Shown here piece after piece: positions 10,701 to 21,965 of a stretch of 64,000 nucleotides of DNA. The translations under genes were made by a program, and so were the position numbers. A model generated the notes under the pieces. The model saw nothing but the letters and a program-made list of their open reading frames with translations, was not told the DNA's origin and made no database searches. Within the stretch, counting starts at the first letter, position 1. The number at the start of each line of letters is the position of its first letter. Source of the DNA: Hyalella azteca (Eukaryota; Arthropoda; Malacostraca; Amphipoda; Hyalellidae); NCBI RefSeq assembly GCF_000764305.2, contig NW_025947093.1, positions 109,621-173,620 on the forward strand. The letters run 5' to 3'.

Positions 10701-11580
10701 TAAGTAAAGTAATACATTTAATCTGATCAGTATAAAGGATTCTTATTAATTAGGTATATGAATGCGTGTAGATACCTGAGTGAAATTCGAACAGGAGGCG
10801 AACGAAATACTAAATTATTTGCCGAATGAGTTACAGAGATAATAAATTAAAATCCCTAAAAACGTTAAGACACTCGAATATAATACAAAGTAATACATTC
10901 ATACGAAAAATATAAAATATATTTTTTAGTAGGAAAAAATAGCAGCAGCTCCAACTGCCTGCCTGGCACCGAGCGCAGCAGTCGGGACGGTCGCGCTATC
11001 GGCGCCGGAAGGTCGTTTATCGCCGTAACATCCGCCTGTTTTCTCGGTCATATGTTCGTCTAAGTTATTAAATTATCTTAAACAAATAATTATTAAGATA
11101 ACTTACGCGTTTTTGCGCTCACTGTTGTTTTAAATCTTTTAAATTAAGACGTTACTTGAATGCCGGATCGATTTATGTTACGGGACACTTATCTATGCAG
11201 TAATGGACCTGCATTGTCACTGGATTCAACTGGCTCAATCCGGAGTGCAACTGGATTGAGCCAGTTGTTGCTGGATTAAACCTGCCGTCACCGGATAGAG
11301 CCAGTTATATGTGGATTCATTTGTCGCTATGGTTGTGTTATGTAGAGCAGACAGTCGTTATTTTTCAGAGAATTTACTCGAATAAAATGTTAAAAGTTAG
11401 TTATATGTATATTTCTACTTCTATATTTATACTCTCAATCGGATGATTCCACTCTATATTCAGCGTTTGAAGTGACCGATAGAATTTTTTCGGCCACGGA
11501 ATAAAGATTACGGCGATTTTTGTACACGCATTCAGCGCGCAGATTTTTTATCTGTTAATAACTTCGCTTAACCACTTTAC
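7701..11580. other. gene-poor AT-rich stretch
   Basis: No exon is supported. It holds a duplicated GTAGCGGGATTACCAGTG (about 8055-8110), a small CpG-rich patch (8325-8405), a moderately GC-rich stretch at 9280-9720 with the inverted pair CGGCACTGAG/CTCAGTGCCG, a GC-rich patch at 10945-11035, and a hairpin at 11227-11267. Confidence 0.5.
11227..11267. other. perfect 15-bp inverted repeat (hairpin)
   Basis: CAACTGGCTCAATCC is followed after 11 nt by its exact reverse complement. Diverged echoes (CACCGGATAGAGCCAGTT) lie just downstream. No poly-T run or gene context makes it a terminator. Confidence 0.8.
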
Positions 11581-11748
11581 AGTAACAATTTGCGGACTAA
11601 TAGTTTAAATATTTTACAGACTGTCAGTTTAAATATTTATTACAAACTATCAGTTTAAATATTTTGCAGCCTATCAGTTAAAATATTTTATACACTAATA
11701 CTTTAAATGTTTTGCAGACTATTAGTTCAAATATTATTGCAGACCAAT
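11581..11748 (+). repeat. acceptor-like repeat (AGTTTAAATATTTTGCAG), about 6 diverged copies
   Basis: Units of about 25-35 bp read ACTATCAGTTTAAATATTTT then GCAG. Three or four keep a TTTTGCAG-type 3' splice motif. The last ATTATTGCAG lies 21 nt before the ATG at 11764, so the first coding exon may begin at one of several tandem acceptors. Confidence 0.6.
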
Positions 11749-11763
11749 AGTACAAAATCCCAA

Positions 11764-11956
11764 ATGGAACCCAAATTCCTCTTCGTCGTAGGTTTCATTT
11801 GGCTTAGTTTTATCCCAGACATCGAAGGCGGAAGCAGTGAAGAATCTGGGGAAATTTACGGAACTTTTTTGTTCATGCCGAGCGAATCTCATGGATTCAG
11901 TCAAGGCGAGCCTGATCGATCAATTCCAGTTGATTCACCAAGATTCCCAATACAAG
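11764..11956 (+). CDS. exon 1 of secreted GQT-repeat/Cys-rich protein (gene 2)
   Basis: ATG at 11764 opens MEPKFLFVVGFIWLSFIPDI, a clear signal peptide (hydrophobic residues 5-18), followed by an acidic, serine-rich stretch. The donor is ATACAAG|GTAGCC at 11957, one base into a codon. This ATG is chosen because the signal peptide starts exactly there; upstream codons in the frame are AT-rich repeat. Confidence 0.6.
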
Positions 11957-14900
11957 GTAGCCGTGATTCAAACTCAGGATTCTTGAAATTATTGAAAAAA
12001 TATTCAGTCTCTGTGGAAATTTGTGAAACAAAAAATCAAATACAAAACATTAATTTGCTTATAAAAATTTCTTCGTGAATTACTTTGTTGAATGAATATA
12101 ATTAATTTCAGACAATTGAATGACCGTATATTTGTTTTAAGGCAAAATAAAATAAAAAATTGAGTAGCAGAAATATAAATTAATCAGAATATGCTGATAT
12201 AATGGCTAAATCTTAATTATTCTGTTATTTTTCTTAAATGTTCGTACTATTTTTACGATGCAATAAAATTCCGAGGCAGCAAAGATGCGGTAAGCTCACT
12301 CCATAACAAGCATAAATGCGGACTGAACAAGCGTCTCCGTTACAGATAACACCGCGTCGCCGACACTGACAGGCGCAAGTGATAGAGACACGGCAGGATC
12401 GCCTGTGACAGACGGTGGAATCGCCTTGAGAGGCGCCTTCGATTTAACAGATTCTCAGACAGGACAGACGAGTGGACAAACAGCTGGACAGACGAGTGGA
12501 CAAATGGCTGGACAGACGGGTGGACAAACGGCTGGACAGACGGGTGGACAAATGGCTGGACAGACGGGTGGACAAACGGCTGGACAGACGGGTGGACAAA
12601 CAGTTGGACAGACTGGTGGACAGGCAACAGGTCAAACAGGTGCTGGACAGACGGGTGGACGGCCAATCGAACAGACGGCGGTGCAGACGGCTGGACAGAC
12701 GAACAGGTCGCCCGTTTTCAACATCTGGGAGTTCGCTATGGTCCACGGCCCCAGGCGAGTTGTGGGATGCAGTGCAGTGGAATGCTGTGAAAATTTGTAA
12801 GCTGCAGTGAAGTGCTGTGAGATTCGATGTGGTGCATTTTATGGCAGTGTCGCAGTTCTGCACTGCAGTGCAAGAAGGCACGGTGATGGCAGTGCATGCA
12901 ATGCAGATGTTTGTGAGGAGGTCGTGGAAGCGTTGTGGCAACTCTAAGATATTCGCAGCTTACTGAAACAAATGGGTGGTCTAGAGCAGTGGTTCCCAAA
13001 GTGGGCGGTTCCGCTCCCTTGGGGGGCGGCAGGCAGTCCTAAGTCGAAGTCAGAACTTCGAACGTTTGTTCAACGATTTGTACACAACACGTGAAGCACA
13101 CGAGTCCCAGCGACGGGCTTTTTTCACCCAGATCTGAGTTTTTGAACCTCTCCTGGGTTTACGTCTCGGAATAATTTACGGCCAAACTCGCGGCCAACTT
13201 TCAAATACAATGATCAATGAATATCTCTCGAACTATTAGAAGCAGCTCGATGATACTTGGTACGCGTATTCATTAGGACCTAACGGTGATGTTTAGATCG
13301 TGATTTTTTTTTATTTCGCCTTCATTCGTGAGTTATTTGGCAATACGGGCCGATATTCCCAGTGATCAAGGAATTTCTTCTGAACCACTGAACTGATTTG
13401 AACAAAATTTTGAGTATACATTCCTAACTACTGAACAGTGAAGTTTAGCTCGTGAAAATTGTTTCGATTTTATCTTCGTTTGCGATTTTTTTCTATTTCG
13501 CCTTCATTCGTGATTTAAATAGCTATACCTGCTTAAATTTGAACGAAACTTCGTATATAAATACCTAACCTCAGCAAGGGTGATGTTTAGCTCGTGGCAA
13601 TTTTTTTTTCGATTTTACCTTCGTTTGAGAGTTATACGGCTGTACGTATACGGCTCATGATTGAACCGGCGGTCGAAATGCCGGTCGTTACTCAGCATAC
13701 CCGTATAACTCGTGAATGAAGGCAAAATAGAAAAAAATTGGCACGAGCTAAACATCACCGTTCAGAGGTTAGGTATTTATATACGAAGTTTCCTTCAAAT
13801 CTGTTCAGTAGTTTAAAATAAATTTCTTGATCACAGCGAATTTAAGCGACAAATTTCCCGGCGATACGGGCCGAATAAAGAAGTGTAAAATCACGAATGA
13901 TGGTGAAAAAAAACTCGCATACGAAGGGAAAATCGAGAAAATTTTCACGAACTGAAAATCACGGTTTGGTAGTTAAGAATTTATATTTAAAATTTCGTTC
14001 GAATCTGCTCAGTAGTTTGGTAGAAATTCTTTGATCACTGCGAATTTCGGCTCGTATCGCCATATAAGTCACGAATGAAGGGGAAATTTCAAAAATTGTC
14101 ACGAGCTAAACATCACCGTTAGATACTAATGAATACTTGTCCCAAGTTTCATTGAGCTGCGTTCATTAGTTTGGGAGATATTACTTGATAATTGAATTTG
14201 GAGATTGGTGGTAACAGCGGCTGTGAGACCGGCCACGTGTCCGGCCGTAAATTCGTCCGAGACGTCCTGGGTTTCTAGTGCTGAAACAGTTAATACAGCT
14301 AAAAATATTTTGGTTTACTAAATGGAGTTCTATTTGTGAAATAAACATTTGTGTTTAATATTTCTCTTTTAAAATTGCAGCGTACTAAATATCAAGAAAG
14401 AGGCGTTTGTTTTTATACGTGTCTGGGGAGGGGGCGCTAGATTTTCACTGGCGAGTCAAAGGGGGCGCCAGCCTGAAAAAAGTTGGGAACAACTGGTCTA
14501 GAAACATTGTCTGGAGGCATGGTCTCGTGAAGACCTTCTACCACCTCTCAGCCACTGGTAGTAGGACAACCCTAGGACACAGCATTAATAGGATCCCTTG
14601 TTATACACTCCTTTAATAACGACAAATAGTTCCTCCAAACGCAGTTGTTCTACGCCAATAAGGCTATTTCAGCCTCTTTGGTTTGGCTATCATATGGGGT
14701 GTTAACAAAAATGGCCAAATCAAAAATTTCCCCACGAAGCCTTTGCCAAAAATTTCGCCACGAAACCTTGATTACGGTAACTTCACTCTTCTATTTTTCC
14801 TCAGGACGGGTGGTGCTCCGCCGGCCGGTTTCGCGGGTAGCAGCGTGGGGCTGAACCGCTGCGAGTGGGCCGTGGTCAGCTGCTGCGCCTCCTCCTCCCG

Positions 14901-15033
14901 CCGCAGGCAGCACGATTGCTTCGAAGGGTTGCACTGCAGCGGCGCCTGGTTCTCCAACCCTTGCGCCCCCCGTCTGCAGCAAGCAGTTTATGAACTGCTG
15001 TTGCAGCAGCGCCTTACCCAGGCTGGGTTGTAG
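11764..15033 (+). CDS. gene 2: secreted protein, GQT repeats plus C-terminal six-cysteine domain
   Basis: Three exons (11764-11956, 12346-12706, 14805-15033) join in phase to give 783 nt, about 260 residues. Residues 1-22 are a signal peptide. About 65-184 is a Thr/Gly/Gln-rich stretch with GQTGGQTA octapeptide repeats from a 24-bp minisatellite. About 204-238 is a compact domain with the pattern C-EWAVVS-CC, DC-FE, C-SGAWFSNP-C, followed by a helical tail and stop. I recall similar C.WAVV..CC...CFE..C.GA..NPC domains in arthropod proteins of unknown function; this is recollection, not a search. Six cysteines would allow three disulfides. It is probably secreted, and no enzymatic motif is seen. 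Intron 2 carries an hAT-like element, and the terminal exon's 3' end is amplified downstream. The exon 2 donor (GAACAG|GTCGCC) is weak. Confidence 0.6.
12346..12706 (+). CDS. exon 2 of gene 2, coding GQT minisatellite
   Basis: The acceptor is CTCCGTTACAG. The frame starts two bases into a codon (fits exon 1) and reads NTASPTLTGASDRDTAGSPV, a lead-in, then GQTSGQTAGQTSGQMAGQTG repeats. The donor GAACAG|GTCGCC at 12707 gives the phase exon 3 needs. The frame runs on to a stop near 12800 if unspliced, so intron retention would also make a protein. Confidence 0.55.
12458..12660 (+). repeat. 24-bp coding minisatellite (GGACAGACGGGTGGACAAAC unit)
   Basis: About eight units of 24 bp alternate GGACAGACGGGTGGACAAACGG-CT and ATGGCT variants. 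The unit is divisible by three and encodes GQTGGQTA/M. Confidence 0.92.
12987..14495. mobile_element. non-autonomous hAT-like element, copy 2 (1.51 kb), in intron 2 of gene 2
   Basis: Left end CAGTGGTTCCCAAAGTGGGC; right end reverse complement CAGTTGTTCCCAACTTTTTT. Flanking 8-mers GTCTAGAG and GTCTAGAA (7 of 8 identical) look like an hAT target duplication. The interior has no transposase frame, but contains at least five copies, in both orientations, of a block centred on CACGAGCTAAACATCACCG, so it can fold extensively. Confidence 0.8.
14805..15033 (+). CDS. terminal exon of gene 2, six-cysteine domain
   Basis: The acceptor is an excellent CTATTTTTCCTCAG. The frame reads NRCEWAVVSCCASSSRRRQ, then DCFEGLHCSGAWFSNPCAP, then RLQQAVYELLLQQRLTQAGL and TAG at 15031-15033. 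High GC contrasts with the flanks. The opposite strand is also open (FINHLL repeats), but lacks splice sites and domain logic, so the plus strand is preferred. Confidence 0.65.
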
Positions 15034-15262
15034 GGGTGAGTAAGGCGCCTGCAGCAGATGGTTTATGAACTGCTGTTGCAGCAGCACCTCACCCAGGCTG
15101 GCTTGTAGGGGTGAGTAAGGCGCCTGCAGCAGATGGTTTATGAACTGCTGTTGCAGCAGCGCCTCACCCAGGCTGGGTTGTAGGGGTGAGTAAGGCGCCG
15201 GCAGCAGATGGTTTATGAACTGCTGTTGCAGCAGCGTCTCACCCAGGTGGGATTGTAGGAGT
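14976..15262 (+). repeat. 75-bp minisatellite made from the 3' coding end of gene 2, 4 copies
   Basis: Each unit repeats the codons for LQQ.VYELLLQQRLTQAGL, the TAG stop, and GGGTGAGTAAGGCGCC. The first unit is the true end of the coding exon; the other three lie downstream. GGGTGAGTAAGG resembles a 5' splice site in every copy. Confidence 0.92.
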
Positions 15263-18200
15263 AGGTGAGTAAAGCGGCAGGCATACTGGAAGTTCACTCA
15301 TAATGAATCATGAGTGGACGTGTAATTATGAGTCCGTATTCTTGATGGCGTAGGCCGAAGAGAGTGAGTAAGCATTGAATCTGCTTGTGTTGCGTTCCGT
15401 GCTCGGCTAGAGGCTTATATAAATATTCATTAATTCAACCTGTCAGCGAACTTCACTAAAAATGATTAAACTCCATTCATGGACCTAATATTCAGTCACC
15501 TACTCACCCTAACCAATCCTCTCCTAAGTCACGACTGTGAAAGTTATTGGTAAGTCATTGTTATGGTGTTACAGTTGGAGCGCATGGTAGATGCCAGCTT
15601 TGCCCAACTTCACATTCGATTCATATTCATTTCCTTGGGTAAGAACCCTGAAGGGAATAGCATCCTAAGAAGTCAACTTCTTAAGACCAAAACGCCGGTT
15701 GTCCACAGCCACAACTTTATTAAGCATGCTAAAGGTCAGCATGGCCATACTGCATCTAGCCAAACCTCTTCCAGCCTAACCTCTTCTGGCCTCGCCTACA
15801 CAAGTTGCAACGTTTCTCCATCCAAAATAAACCTGAGCGGATGTCCCCTAACCTCATTGGCTTCAGGAAGTTAGAAAGGCAGTTTAAGTAAGCTGATGGG
15901 TCCATTAATTGGTTGAAAGAAAGCTGTGAGCCGAGAAACCATGAAGAGTCTAGGCCAGAAGAGGTTAGGCCGGATTCGGAACTACCGGTTTATGAGCGAG
16001 CATGCTCAAGTATTGGCTGATGGCCTACGGAAATGTTATTTCTAAACGGTGTGTACTGGGCTGGATTACGGTGCTCCAGCGTAGAACGCGGCTTCTAGAT
16101 CTGTGGCTGAGTGTAGTTAATGCATGATGAGGCTGGGCGTTATCACCAGGGCTTATTCAAGAGTTAAATTTGTGACCTATGGCTGCGCCCCCTTAAAGTT
16201 CAGCTTGGTGCGGTCGAAGGTTTTTTTGTGCGGTTTTTTTGTGGAAATACGCTTCAGATGTTTACCTTATCAAATTTTTACAAAATTAATATACTAAAAA
16301 TACGAATTTTATTTCTGTTGCCAAAGTTTTCCTTTTTGTGGGCTTTATTAATACGAACTTTTCTCATGAAGAAAAACTTGGAGGGGAGTGGCGTTTACAT
16401 GAGTGTTTAAAATTGTCACTGATTTATACCTATCCGGGAAGTTAAGATGAGGAAATGAATCTTGATCTATAAAAAAATTTCCATTCTTTTATGCAAAAAA
16501 GCTGAATTCTTCCTAATCAACCTACAGTGGGCGAGGATTAGTACGCTGTATGAAGGATTTTGTTAATGTGTTATAATAATACGTCTTGGGGAGAGTAGAG
16601 TGTGTGGCGTCAACGTTTTGATAGGCCCATTGATAAGAAAAATGTTCGGCATCGTGGCCCATTTAATGAGCCATACTGTGCTAGAAGTGCACGTCATTAA
16701 GGTCGTAATATCTCGCCAATTGCCCCTCAGAAATTGTGAGGCATCAATTTAATAACAGATTATATAGTGTGTATAGCCTCTGCGGAGTGTATGTAGTTGT
16801 GCAGAGTGTCTGGAGAATTAACGTTTTCCGTATAAAATGTGTAGACGTTTTTTGGCGCAGTGCAGCATGTTGTGCTCTGCATGTGGCATCGCTCACATAT
16901 GTGGAGATGGTGGGAATGTTTACTCATGCTAAATTCTGTTATCTTTTGCACATGCGATAATAAACATTAGGTTGACGATAAGTTACATTCTTACGATAAC
17001 GTTTAATGACACGACAAAATACGAGAAAGAAATAAAAATACAACATTTACAAACACAAATTTTTAACAACTTTACCTCGAGCAGTTTTTTCAACGTCCAC
17101 ACATGCTTTTTACATCAAATCTTGCCGTTTTTATTACATCTATCCATGCAATTGTGATGATGACGTCATAGCATGTGTTATGCGGTTGACTGCGTCTGAT
17201 TTGTTCTTGTCAACTTTCACTCTACTTTTTTAGAATAATGTCCACTAAATTTCTTGAACATTATATTCATGCTGCTTCTAAGATATTTTAAGGTACGACA
17301 GTAATTCTTATCTTTAAGACAGCGATCAATCCATTTTTTTATATTTTTCTACACATTTAAGCGACAACTTTTAATTCGCACCCTAATTAAGCCCGTACGT
17401 TCACTCTAAGGTGAAGACATCGTACACTCAAACTACTTATGCATTAAAGTTTATGCAAGCAAAACGACATGGACGCGTTTAGGACATGTCGTAAGTTTTA
17501 CGACAAAAGCCACACTCACGAAGACTGGCACGTCGTAAATCCTTGACAGCGGCGACTGTTTTCTTACCCATGTTGTCGTACCCCTAGTCGTAACTTTCCT
17601 GAGCTGCGTCGTACGTTAGGGCCAGCCGCAGTGTCGTAAATCGAACTTCAGAAATGATTTTTTTAGATTAAAAGTTAAAATGTCCTTGTAAATCACGAGT
17701 AATAATAAATATCATAATACAATTACGTAAATGAGGTCAATAATTTTCCTGTTGGAACGTCCTCAATTTCACTGCACGACTTTCAATAATTATAGCATTA
17801 GTTAAACACAGTAAATAACGTCGTATAATATATGAGTGTAAACTAAGTTTGACTTGACTCTGATTTTGATTTTACTGGTCGATATTTTTATTTTACAACA
17901 TAAATATGACAAACAAAATGCCAGTTGCTGTTTTCAAAGTTAAGATCTATATATAAAAGGCATGAAAACAGATCGAAATAATCTAACCGAAAAAATGACT
18001 TAAATCATTCCATCTTTTACCCTCCGAAAAACTATTCAGGTTTGCAGCGGTCAATATTGAAATATTACATGCAAGCCTCCGAAGACTTTCAATCTAACAT
18101 TATTTCCTTTGAATGATTTATCCCTATACATTGAAAATTTCATAATTCATAATTTAAATACGACAAGTGAACACAGAATCCTGTCTTCACTTCCTGTCAA

Positions 18201-20131
18201 TGTCTTAAATGTTGTCTAAAAAATTCTAAGAACGCTTCGATCTTTTATTTAAATGGTCTTTAACTAAAAAATAATAATCGAGTTATAACATGAACGTTTC
18301 AACTGAAATTCAAAATTTGTTTACATCGTTGGAACCCAACGGAAATTCACTGTTTCATGAATTTCTCAGGCGATCCCGCAAAATTTCTAAATGTTTGCAT
18401 TCGATGTAATGTCTATACATTACGTTTTTAAACATGCCCGCACATAATGTTAACTCGAATATTGCATTATTCCAAGTAATTTTTTATGATATTCTGCATT
18501 TGATTTTTATACATGATGTAGGAGCATGTATACGAAATTTTCGTAAAATTAATTCGACAGAATTCGTATCTAATCCAAATCTCAATTACAGATCGAGTTT
18601 CCCTGACACAAAGACGAAAAAAATCTCTCGTTACGTCGGGTGAATTTTTATTAAAGCTTTATTTTATTCGCTTGTATCCGACGCCTGCGCCTCGATTTAT
18701 GAACTTGATTTTTGCTGGGCACTTTTGAAGGGGTGTTATCTGCCGCTCACTGCCCCGAAAACCTTCAATTTCATTTAAAATACAACCCAGTTTAATAATT
18801 ATTTTTTTCTGAATCCATCTTTGCAGAATGTGCCATCAAATTCAAGCTTATTACGATTTTAATTCAAATGGTTTTTCAGATTACGTAAATTACAAGCGAG
18901 GAGCGTCGTAGTCACACATCCTCCCATACCCGCCGCTCACGCACCACTGCCACCTGTGGCAAGTCTCAGGCGCACCGCCCGCCGCCACCTGTGGCAAGTC
19001 GCGCAACAGGCAGCAACGGATAACATTTTGTCGAGGATTTTCAGGCGATCTTCGGGAATGAATTTAGAGGTTTTTGAGCGTACTTGTCTTCCGATTTTGC
19101 TGTTTGGTTGCCTTATTCGCCTTTACAAACAAAACTATTTTGACCACAACTGAGTATTTACTTCTATAAATACATCCTATCTAATGTCGCTTGAACGGAA
19201 TTGATGAAATGTTGGGGGTTCATTATGGATTTACATTTACACATTTAGAAAATTCATGTACAATATTGTATCATTACATACATCAGAAGAGAAGACCAGA
19301 TGCTATAATTGATGTGGGGTAAGTAAGTATGTCTGTTAATGAATCAGCATGAATCCTTTGTACACGAGAAGGCTGAAAACATTTCTCGATTTCAGCGATA
19401 TTTCTTGAATTATCAATAATCTAATTCGTTCAGAATTAATATTTTCGTGTGCATTGCTCCTCCTGAAGCTGTATTAGCACTATGAGTGAAAGTACACATT
19501 TGTAAACATGAGTTGTAAAGTCTCGGCTTGTAAAACAGGTGCTTGGGCATGTGTTATCTTGACCAACAATTTAGGTAAGAATAGCATTATAAATGTACGG
19601 ACATATACGTCAGCATGGTCACTGAATGGCGAGCTAACAAGGCTGGTAGGAACAGCATTATTAATTTAATGACGCAGCATGGGCAGTGAAATCATGAAAA
19701 GAGTTAAATCTATAAGGAAATTATGGAAATTTAATTAATTAAGGGAAATACTAGCTTTATTGCTAGTATTTCCCATTTAAAAAAGCTGCTGAGCTATTCT
19801 ATCGCATTGACTGCTTATCACTATTTTACATTAATACAAATCAAGAATTTTTGTACAAAATGAAACAATATTTCATTGTCGCTCAGTCTTTATAGGAAAG
19901 AAATGAAATAAAATTTCACTTAACCAAATAATATTTCCATATTTTTTCTTGCGTGAGTTAATTTACCTTTTCAGTTAATTAAGCTAATAATATAATCAAT
20001 CGGCACTAAAGATTAAGTAGCTGTCGTCAGTCGACGCAGCTGTGGATAACAATGGCGTATAGGCATGTTTTTGACTGAAAAATATGCAAATATTTCTTTC
20101 TAACTTGGCTCAGTCGAACTGCACTCTTTTT
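15263..20131. other. gene-poor stretch, no confident exon
   Basis: Mostly AT-rich with frequent stops. An open frame of about 100 codons at 15563-15874 has no splice or domain support. It holds a GTCGTA/TACGAC motif cluster (17290-17830), a duplicated GCCACCTGTGGCAAGTC (18949 and 18983), and a hairpin at 19743-19774. Confidence 0.45.
19743..19774. other. perfect 13-bp stem hairpin
   Basis: GGGAAATACTAGC, a 6-nt TTTATT loop, then GCTAGTATTTCCC. It is isolated in AT-rich DNA. Confidence 0.85.
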
Positions 20132-20232
20132 AGCGCATTTTCTCATTTATGGAAAAAATGCACTATTGTGCTCGCCATGTCTGTCTGTCTGTCCGTCCGT
20201 CCGTGAAGTTTTCGTCGACGAGAAAATGCGCT
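20132..20232. mobile_element. 101-bp TIR element (AGCGCATTTTCTC ends)
   Basis: Perfect 13-bp inverted ends AGCGCATTTTCTC and GAGAAAATGCGCT enclose GCACTATTGTGCTCG and (GTCT)n(GTCC)n. Flanking CTCTGTCACTCACTGCAGTA is shared with the nested copy near 4.2 kb, so the true element may be slightly larger. Confidence 0.65.
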
Positions 20233-20279
20233 CTCTGTCACTCACTGCAGTAAGTACTGAGTTATATTTTTTAATCTGT

Positions 20280-20775
20280 ACGTGCAAAATGCTTTGTGTT
20301 TCTTAGTTTTTGGAATTGGCCCATACGAATAGCATTATGTTTTTCATCTTTACAAATTAGCACTTACGAATTGCATAGTGTTTTATCGTTATAAACTTCC
20401 AATTGCAAAATTGAACTGTGTTTTTTATCTTTACAAGTTGGCAATTTCAAATTGCATTGTGTTTTTATCTTATAAATTGGCAATATGAATTGCATTGCGT
20501 TTCTATCTCTATAAGTTGACAAATTGGCAATTATGAATTTTACTGTGTTTTTTTATCTTTATAAATTGGCAATTACAAATTGCTTTGTGTTTTTTATCTT
20601 TATAAATTGGCAATTACAAATTGCATGCGTTTTTTATCTTTATAAATTTGCAATTACGAATTGCATTGTGTTTTTTATGTTTATAAATTGGCAATTACAA
20701 ATTGCATTGTGTTTTTTCATCGTCATAAATTGGCCCATACGAATTGCACAGTGTTTTTAATTTATCCTCTATAAA
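20280..20775. repeat. about 42-bp AT-rich satellite (ATAAATTGGCAATTACAAAT...), about 10 copies
   Basis: Units read TTATAAATTGGCAATTACAA, ATTGCATTGTG and TTTTTTATCTT with growing divergence toward the left edge. Each contains the near-palindrome GGCAATTACAAATTGC. Confidence 0.88.
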
Positions 20776-20954
20776 TTAGCACAGGCGGTTACCGCTGCGG
20801 CTCACAGCGAAAGCGATATCATTTTAGTTCATTTCTCCCCCCCGAGTTGCCGCGAGGTTTTATTCAATGTCCAGGGCCTGAACTTTCAAAAAAAGTTAAG
20901 AGATCGTAAGTTCATCAGCCAATCATTGACGGCCTTTCAAGCAAAATCCACCAA

Positions 20955-21055
20955 TCATAGACAAGAAAATAGACAAGAAAATAGAGCGTAAGTACTTACG
21001 TTCACTTAATCATAGACAAGAAAATAGAGCGTAAGTACTTACGTTCACTTAGCCA
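20955..21055. repeat. two copies of a unit with palindrome CGTAAGTACTTACG
   Basis: AATCATAGACAAGAAAATAG then AGCGTAAGTACTTACGTTC is repeated. The 14-bp palindrome presents GTAAGT on both strands. Confidence 0.85.
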
Positions 21056-21639
21056 GTTATGAAAGTATGGCCCCAGCTTATGATAATGTTGGTATCCATG
21101 ATACCTGACTGGCGTACTCATACCACCCTCGAGTATTGCTGTAACTTTTTCGCAGCGGATTTATAATCAATAAACAATGTAAATAAATCCATTACTTGAT
21201 CGAGTTAGCGAGTCCATTTTTCACAACCAAAATGTAATATAAGTTTAATAATAATATAATATTATTATAATAACATGTGATGATAATATTTTAGTCATCA
21301 ACCAATACATAACATTGATCCTATAGACTCACAGAGCATTCAGGCATGTCAGACACAAAACCACAGTAAAAACACGGAGAAAAACACATTCATGTTCTAT
21401 ATTCGTAGATAGAAAAATATAGGAGCTACAATGAAGTGAATAAAGTTTCATTTTTATATCCTTTTAAATTATTCCCAAATTTTTCGTTATTGGATGTAGA
21501 ATGAATTCTGACGCTTCATGTAAAGTGAGCTATAATTCAAAAGCAAAGAACAATCACCGTGTAATGCTAACTTGGTGCTCTAAGGGATATATATAAGTCA
21601 CCTAATAATTGTGTGTTAACTCGGGCAATTTAATCTCTC
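21056..21639. other. AT-rich stretch, no feature seen
   Basis: No exon, RNA or repeat edge recognised. Confidence 0.4.
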
Positions 21640-21965
21640 AACTGATCTTCGAGTCACCGACATGTGGAACAGCCTCCCCGATGACATCGTTGGCGCTCCA
21701 AGTATGAACGCGTTCAAGAACAGACTAGATAAAGCTATGGAAAAATATATGTTCAGATTTGAAATGCCTAGCACCTTATCGAACCCGGTTGAAGTCTTGT
21801 AGCAACTTCAAACTATCGAAAGTCATGAAAAGATCCGGTCAAATGACACGAGTTTAGATCTATGAACAAGTCACAAAAAGTACAAGAATCGGTGACAGGC
21901 CACATCAGGCCTACGCTTCAGCGCCGACAACGCTATGCTATGCTTACATATACATGGTTTACAAG
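21640..21965 (+). pseudogene. CR1-like LINE 3' end, RT C-terminal remnant
   Basis: The frame LRVTDMWNSLPDDIVGAPSM, then NAFKNRLDKAMEKYMFRFEM, ends at TAG near 21800. The 3' UTR with AAGAATCGGTGACAGGCC...GGCC...GCGCCGAC.ACGCTATGCTATG follows. It is severely 5'-truncated and belongs to the same family as 2.6 and 62.4 kb. Confidence 0.8.

Noticed and set aside
14791..15297. Minus-strand 168-codon frame with FINHLLQAPYSPLQ repeats
   Set aside because: Antisense of the gene 2 terminal exon and its 75-bp repeats; the plus strand has acceptor, phase fit and a cysteine domain.
15563..15874. 103-codon plus-strand frame
   Set aside because: Low-complexity Ser/Thr composition with no splice or domain evidence.
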